Source: Pelargonium cotyledonis (taxonomy: Eukaryota; Streptophyta; Magnoliopsida; Geraniales; Geraniaceae). Taken from it: a DNA stretch of 36,431 bases. Under the pieces are notes generated by a model, which saw only the letters and a list, made by a program, of their open reading frames with translations, did not search any database and was not told the origin of the DNA. Positions within the stretch are counted from its first letter, which is position 1. Every line of letters starts with the position of its first letter. Position numbers and translations under genes: made by a program. The stretch is from contig JAYMTA010000167.1 of assembly GCA_036897625.1 (NCBI GenBank), forward strand, positions 1 through 36,431, read 5' to 3'. Shown in pieces: positions 30,372 to 36,431 of this stretch.

Positions 30372-30621
30372 CACAACAAAAAAAATCTCAATCTGTGTCG
30401 GAAATTTATGTCACAGATTTGTGGATTTCAGTTACAAAATGTAATGTATGACGGAACTGTGACAGAATACTTCTGTCATTATTTGGGTTGTCACAGATGG
30501 TTATGACAAAATTTTCTGCCACAAATGTGTATCTGTGACAAAAAATATGAATTATGTTACAATTTGTGACAGAACTGTGACGAAAAATTTTCCGTCACAG
30601 TTTGTAATTAATTTTGTAGTG
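30372..30621. mobile_element. CACTA-like MITE, 250 bp
   Basis: The left end is CACAACAAAAAAAAT and the right end, on the minus strand, is CACTACAAAATTAATT. The interior is packed with copies of CTGTGACAGAA and its complement (for example 30447-30465, 30483-30497, 30576-30600) in both orientations. This subterminal-repeat layout suits a short CACTA-like element. The flanking triplets (TAT and GAT) match at two of three bases. It lies about 300 bases upstream of the reductase gene. Confidence 0.6.
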
Positions 30622-30830
30622 GATTTTAGTAAATAAACAAATAAATGTGGAAAGGGTAAACTAATTTTTAACACCTAAACATAAAAGTATGAAATTATGA
30701 AATTAAAAAGGAAAGGAAATAATATTGGATCCAACCACTACCTGCTTATAAATTGTCCCTCCCTCATGAATATGAAAACATTTAGTGTACCCTCCTAGTC
30801 ATCATTTCTATGTATCTTGACCACTCTCTC

Positions 30831-30837
30831 TATATAT
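30831..30837 (+). promoter_or_regulatory. TATA box of the fatty acyl-CoA reductase gene (candidate)
   Basis: TATATAT follows a CT-rich run and lies 84 bases upstream of the ATG at 30915, giving an expected leader of about 50 bases (CTTGCTTCCC...). The call rests on position and motif. Confidence 0.5.
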
Positions 30838-30914
30838 TTCTTGCTTCCCTCCCATAAATCTCTCACCACTTCAAATCTTGATCATTTCTTGGTGCTGTTC
30901 TTCATTCATCATCA

Positions 30915-33900
30915 ATGGAGTTGGGAAGCATACTTGAGTTTCTTGACAACAAGTCCATTTTAGTCACTGGTGCCACTGGTTTTCTAGCCAAAAGTACTCC
31001 ACTTCTCTCTCTCAGTACCATCTCTTCCATGATCCATTTCTTGTTTTAACTAAATTTATATTCATGAATTCATGATTTAATGCATGTATATATAGTTCTT
31101 GTGGAGAAGATACTGAGAGTTCAACCAAACGTCAAGAAGCTCTATCTTCTGGTAAGAGCCACCGATTCCAAGTCTGCGTCTCAGCGTCTGCAAACTGAGG
31201 TATATACACAAAAACTATTCGAATCCGAGACCTCTAGAGAAGCAAGCGCCTTAAATATTAAAAAAAAAAAAAAAAAAAGGGTAAATAATGTGTGTGTGTG
31301 TGTGTGTTCAGATGATAGGTAAGGACCTGTTTAGAGTGATAAAAGAGAAGTGGGGAGCGAATCTGCAGACATACATGTCCCAAAAGGTGACAGCAGTTGC
31401 AGGAGACATTACTGCTGAGAAGGATTTGGGGGTCCAAGACTCCATCTTGGTGGAAGAGATGGTCTCGCAAGTTGATGTCATTGTTAATCTCGCTGCAACT
31501 ACCAATTTTGATGACAGGTCGGTCCACTTTTACATTTTTTTTTCCCTATTCTAAACCCTATATTTTACGTTGTCCACAATTTAAGCTAGCTAGGTATTAG
31601 GTTGTTGATCACGAGAACAAAAATCTGACCAAAGTCATGAGAACACTTAACAAATATTTGTTCTTGAAATGCAGATATGATGTTTCGCTGCGTCTAAATA
31701 CGCTGGGAGGTAATAATGTTTTGAGCTTCGCAAAGAGATGCGCCAAGGTTAAAATGCTCGTGCACGTTTCCACCGGTTAGTATTACAAATTGACAGACGA
31801 TAACTAAATGTGTTAACGTTGTGTTGACACGACGCAACATATTCTAATTAGTACGTTCAATTAATATTCGTCGTAACTACGTACGACAACAGCATATGTT
31901 TCGGGAGAGAAGGAAGGACTGATACTGGAGAGTCCGTACCAAATGGGTGAGGCACTAAACGGGAGGCCAGGCCTTGACGTTTTTGCGGAACAGAAAATTG
32001 TGGAAGCGACATTGAAGGACCTTCGAGCTCAGCGAGCCTCAGAATCTGAAATTACAGTTGCAATGAAAGATTTGGGTATTAAAAGGTTTGTTCAACTCTC
32101 TAATTCATTACTTTAATTAACGGGTGTTATTTTAATGATAACGAGAGCTCTAGTAATAATTTAAAGGTCTATTGATTTTGATATTGTCAATGTACCTATA
32201 TAGGCTTTTGGCTAGAAAAAAATCTAAATGATAATTAAGTTTTTTTTTTTTTTTTATTTTGAAACAGTTAAGTTTTTAATTAGATCACCTCCATTTTATG
32301 TAAAGTCAAATTTCATTTACAGTAGGTTAAAAAACTTAATAAGCTTCTACTAACAATACGTTTAGATAAAAAAATAAAAAAATTGTAAGAAGGTAGGTTC
32401 TAGCCTCTACGTATCAATATTAAAATAGACATGAATTATTTAAGAAACAATGTAATAAAATCAATTACTATGTGTACTCTCTTAACATGTTCAATGTGAA
32501 TCATAATAAAATTAAGTATTAAAGTTACCATTGACCTTCCAACTATATATTCATATTACCGTTGATTCTCTTACTATTTTTTAAATCATCATTGGTACTC
32601 TAACTACACATTCTCTTCATTGGTTCACAAAAACTCAATTTTTGAAAATAGATAACGGAAAAGATAACTTATGTTATTCACATGTGTGACACATGTCAAT
32701 TTGACCCTCCAACTATACACTTATATCACCGTTGATCCTCCTACTGTTTTTAAATCACCATTAGTCCTCCAACAACACATTCTCTTTACCAATTCACAAA
32801 AACGATATTATGTCTACTTTGTTAAATATGATAAATAATATATCATTGTAAATTCAATAATCGCAAGATCCAATAAGTTCATCAAATTAATATATTAGAT
32901 AAGATTCATTTTCGAATATATTAGGGTAGTGCTTCTTTAAATTTATTATTTATTATTTTTTTTTAATAAGCAGATTCCTTAAGTTATAATCACATGACCT
33001 TTTTTTTTGTTTTTTAAGGAGTTAGTAATGTTACCGACCAAACACTTACCAAACCATGCATAAGATTGATAATTGATGCAAATTATTTGATATAATGATA
33101 AAAATAATACATTGAGTTTGTGGGTACACGTTACTATTAGTGGAGCCAGGTGGTGATCTATAGGTTGCAAAAATTAAACATCGTATATCACAGATTTGAC
33201 ACTCATCAACATCTTGCCAACGCTTACCTACCACTTCAAATTATTCTCCACCTCTATTGTTGTCATTAAAAATATTTGGTCAACTCCAATTGATTTACAA
33301 TCTCATGAATATTAAAATGATTTTTAAATTGCTTTTTATGATTTTACGATCTGTCATATACAAACGTATTTTTTGGTAGGATTTCAACACTGCAAATGAA
33401 TTATATTATATATACACAGTTTTTTTTTTTAATAATTATATATACACGATTAGTTTGTCTGAATTATTTAGTTTGTTATATATACTATGAGCTTGTTTGC
33501 AACCTCTTGAAGACTTTTAAAAGTGCTTGATATCTCCACACACACAAAAAAAAAAAAAAAAAAAGAAAGGGGAAGCTCTTCAACTCAAAATAAACTCTAA
33601 GAAGATGAGTTGGAAAATTTGAGAAGGCCTAATTTAAATTTGAAAACTATTTAAAATATTATTGATTGATACACTAAAAATCATTGTAGACTAAACAACT
33701 TATATTTAATTTTTATCTTAAAACGCTCGTTTTAAACCTAATGAAACAACTAATTAATAATTTGATGTGTTCAGTCTGTCTAATATTTTATGGACCCATA
33801 TTTTGTATTATTCATTTTATTGGGTTCATCAATAACTTTGCTCCGGTAGGTGTCACACTTATGCTATCCAATATTAATGGTGTTTGTTATATTTGTGAGG

Positions 33901-35234
33901 TCGTTTTCTTTCTTTAATTATTTACGGAAACTATATCAATAGCACTGGTAATGATAATGACATATACATGTATGAATTGTTTGCGTCGAGCTTTATACTA
34001 GAACTGCAGTTATTATACATTGTTTGTTAATAACTAGCATGTAAAATAATATTTACATAAATTGGAAACGGAACGGCAGGGCTAAGCTGTATGGATGGCC
34101 AAATACTTACGTATTCACGAAGGCTATGGGAGAGATGATGATCGGAGAATTCAAAGAAAACATCCCGATTGTCGTCATTCGTCCTACCATAGTCACCAGT
34201 ACTTATAAAGAACCTTTCCCTGGTTGGGTCGAAGGTGTCAGGTATTTACTACCAACGTTTCGTAATAGAATTTAATGTTTACCTAAACATTTTCAAATTA
34301 AGAAATCTTTAGAGAGATATTGAAATATTTTATTTTATTTTCAGAACCATAGATAGTTTAGCCGTCGGGTATGCAAAAGGAAAAATACAATGCTTTCTAG
34401 GCGATCTCAAGGCAATCGTTGATGTGGTGAGTATGCAATTAATTTATAAGATTTTCGTAAAAATAACAAGTTACATATCCGAAGCTAATTCGCTACATTA
34501 TTAAATTTGCAGATACCAGCTGACATGGTGGTGAATTCTATATTGGTGGCCGCGGCGGCCCATGCAAATCAACCTAGTGATCATTTGAATATTTATCAAG
34601 TCGGATCTTCCGTTAGAAACCCTGTAAGGTACGGAAATCTTCAAGATTACGGGAAAAGATACTTCACCAAAAAACCATGGATTAACAAAGATGGAAAACC
34701 CGTTATAGTTGGACAAGTTACGGTTTTGGATAGCATGGAAAGCTTCCATAGATACATGACACTTCACTACCTACTACTTTTGAAGGTACGCGATACCATT
34801 TCTAAATTCAAATCATGCATTAATCACTCAAAATCGAGTACTTACTTTTGGTTTATTGTCATTTCAAATAGGGACTCGAACTGGTTAACACGACGTTTTG
34901 TCAATACTTCAGGAGGATGTACACGAATATGAATAGAAAGATCACTTTCGTGATGCGATTAGTAGAGCTCTACAAGCCCTATTTGTTCTTCAAAGGAGTG
35001 TATGTACTAAATTGTTAATTAATACTGTAACGAAATTCGATTTGTGGTGCATGACTAATAAAAGGAACAATATGTTGCAGCTTCGACGACATTAATGCAG
35101 AGAGATTGAGAATTGCAGCAAGAGAAGGCGGCGTAGAAACCGACATGTTTGATTTCGACACCAAGAACATAAACTGGGACGACTATTTTATGAATACGCA
35201 TATACCTGGTATTGTCAAATATGTATTCAAGTGA
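30915..35234 (+). CDS. FAR: alcohol-forming fatty acyl-CoA reductase (CER4/FAR type)
   Basis: Ten exons (30915-30993, 31096-31199, 31312-31517, 31675-31775, 31893-32085, 34080-34241, 34345-34426, 34513-34785, 34872-34999, 35081-35234) give 493 residues, the same length as Arabidopsis CER4/FAR3. The N-terminal Rossmann fold has the NAD(P)H loop [10 protein letters not shown] (17-26), followed by YLLVRA and [13 protein letters not shown]. The YxxxK active site is Y238-V-F-T-K242 in [30 protein letters not shown] and the C-terminal FAR domain, ending [21 protein letters not shown], complete the family signature. The enzyme reduces long-chain acyl-CoA (or acyl-ACP in some members) to primary alcohols with NADPH, for cuticular wax, suberin or pollen wall. 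No plastid transit peptide is seen, which fits an ER-type member; the chain length and tissue cannot be read. Intron 5 is 2 kb long with diverged repeats; intron 2 has an unusual acceptor tract. Confidence 0.95.
31260..31306 (+). repeat. A19 and (TG)9 tracts at the acceptor of FAR intron 2
   Basis: A run of 19 A (31260-31278) and nine TG units (31289-31306) fill the last 50 bases of a 112-base intron, directly before the acceptor TTCAG (AG at 31310-31311). A normal pyrimidine tract is absent. Confidence 0.85.
32531..32803. repeat. diverged direct repeats in FAR intron 5
   Basis: 32531-32634 and 32701-32803 are direct copies offset by 170 bases, beginning TTGACCYTCCAACTATA and ending TTCACAAAAAC. 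Each is itself built of three units of about 30-35 bases on the pattern TTGRTCCTCCAACTA..., so six diverged units are visible. The motif resembles unit arrays found in plant LTR-retrotransposon ends. No ORF, primer-binding site or target duplication was found, so it is an old fragment. Confidence 0.65.
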
Positions 35235-36186
35235 GTGTCGTGTAGTTTCGTGCATGCATGGTAGCATATCCTACCTAAGAAATGTATCCAAAAATTTATT
35301 CATGTGCATGCATGAATGCTGAATATATATGCGACAGATTTTTATTATATATAAATTGTAACCATATATATTGTTTTTCTTGTGTTGTGTCCTACATTGT
35401 CAAATTAAGAATTGGAATTGTAATAAATTAATGTGACATGAGCTCATGATGTTGGTTTGTGATTTTGAAACTCTAGCTTCAGTTACTGTCTGGATCATTG
35501 CATATCCAAAGAGGAAAATGAAACTCAATCATGGCTTAAGTTTAAAATACAGTAAATACTAATGACAGAATTCACTTCAACAAATGATACTCATATATAA
35601 GAAAATATTATTCGGCCCAAAAGTTGTAAAAAGAAGCAAAACGACGTGTACATATGTGCACGTCAATTTTTTTTTCTTTTCTATAAGTATATAACAGGGC
35701 AGTAGAAACTTGAGACTTCAAACGGAATACAAAACGCATCAACCGCCTGACCCAACATGTCTTGACAGGTCAAACATACAATCATATTTTTTCTTTTCTC
35801 ATAAGTAACAGGACAGAAGAAACATGAGAACTCAATGAAATGCAAAACGCATCAACGAGTGGCTCATATGTAGGTCAGACATACAATTTTATTTATATAA
35901 ACTGGACGTCAACATGGTTGGGCTGAGAGTCCAAATGGGTTGGGCTGTTTTTATTAAAGAAGGTTGGGCTTTTATTAGTTTATTTCAAGTTAGTCTGGTT
36001 GTAATCAAATTTAAGTTTTAACTATCAATACATATTAGTGATATTACTAATTAGTTGAAATTTATACAAAAATAAATTATTGACTAAGAAATGATGTCAC
36101 ATAAAATTTACCTTGCATCAAGAATTTTTTGTTTTGTTATCTTATCCATAAGTTAAAATTGGATAGACAATTAGCATACGCATTCA
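35235..36186. other. 3' flank of the FAR gene and gene-free spacer
   Basis: The first 200 bases should be 3'UTR (ATGCATGCATG-rich, then AT-rich). No gene is seen. A tandem duplication lies at 35667-35890 (separate entry). Confidence 0.45.
35667..35890. repeat. imperfect tandem duplication, about 119 + 105 bp
   Basis: 35667-35785 and 35786-35890 share the order TTTTTCTTTTCT, ATAAGTA, AACAGGRCAG, GAAAC-TGAGA, AAAACGCATCAAC, CAGGTCAAACATACAAT or AGGTCAGACATACAAT. Differences are substitutions and small deletions, so the duplication is not recent. No function is evident. Confidence 0.7.
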
Positions 36187-36431
36187 CAGGTACGGATCCA
36201 AGAATTTTAGTTTGTGGGGGCAAAATTATTATTAATACACGATATTTATTTTTTTGCGTAATTAGTATAAGAAAATTTAAAAACAAACTGTATCATACAT
36301 GTTCAATATCAAAGTCATTATAACTTAAAATAAAACTTTTACAATTATTCGCGATGAAATTGCATATTCTGAAAGTATTAATTTTAAGATTTTATCATTT
36401 TCAATGCTGTAAAATATGTCTATATCAATAA
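36187..36431 (+). mobile_element. left part of a second hAT-type element, cut by the window end
   Basis: It begins CAGGTACGGATCCAAGAATTTT and then GTGGGGGCAAAATTATTATT, matching the left end of the element in HIRA intron 5 (CAGGGACGGATACAGAAAATTT, GTGGGGGCAAATTT). The right end and the target duplication lie outside the window; if complete, the 8 bases to look for are CGCATTCA (36179-36186). Confidence 0.65.

Overview
The window is nuclear DNA of a flowering plant, almost certainly a eudicot. Six genes have many GT-AG introns and AT-rich introns and spacers, and their products are plant-type: an A20/AN1 stress-associated protein, a plant subtilase pair, plant HIRA and a CER4-type fatty acyl-CoA reductase. 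Small plant transposons lie between and inside them. The species cannot be named from the sequence alone. For every gene I rebuilt exons by joining open segments at splice sites that keep the family reading frame; all the models stay in frame to a stop.

Layout. 1231-1719 (-): intronless A20/AN1 zinc-finger CDS with a probable 5'UTR intron. 2478-5306 (-): five-exon SAM-dependent methyltransferase of unknown substrate, 395 aa. 5476-5594: a short SINE with perfect target-site duplications in the divergent promoter region. 6676-10315 (+): VPS4/SKD1 AAA ATPase, 8 exons, 435 aa, with a start-overlapping upstream ORF and a Stowaway-like MITE in intron 7. 11042-14141 and 14682-18049 (+): tandem secreted subtilases (758 and 749 aa) with almost the same 11-exon structure, both using a GC splice donor at intron 2. 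18651-26141 (+): histone chaperone HIRA, 10 exons, 1019 aa; intron 5 holds a hAT-type element with a Mutator-type MITE nested in it, plus a third MITE. 26142-30914: a 4.8 kb gene-poor, MITE-rich spacer. 30915-35234 (+): fatty acyl-CoA reductase, 10 exons, 493 aa, with a 2 kb repeat-bearing intron. 35235-36431: spacer with a tandem duplication and the left end of a second hAT copy of the family seen in HIRA.

The genes do not form a pathway. They cover stress signalling, ESCRT membrane traffic, secreted proteolysis, chromatin assembly and wax/suberin alcohol synthesis, which is ordinary for a plant chromosome. The only functional cluster is the subtilase tandem pair. I found no sign of a new multi-gene system. 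The points worth a second look are fine-scale: nested transposons, conserved GC-AG introns, upstream ORFs at two starts, a duplicated splice donor, and an altered WD40 blade in HIRA.
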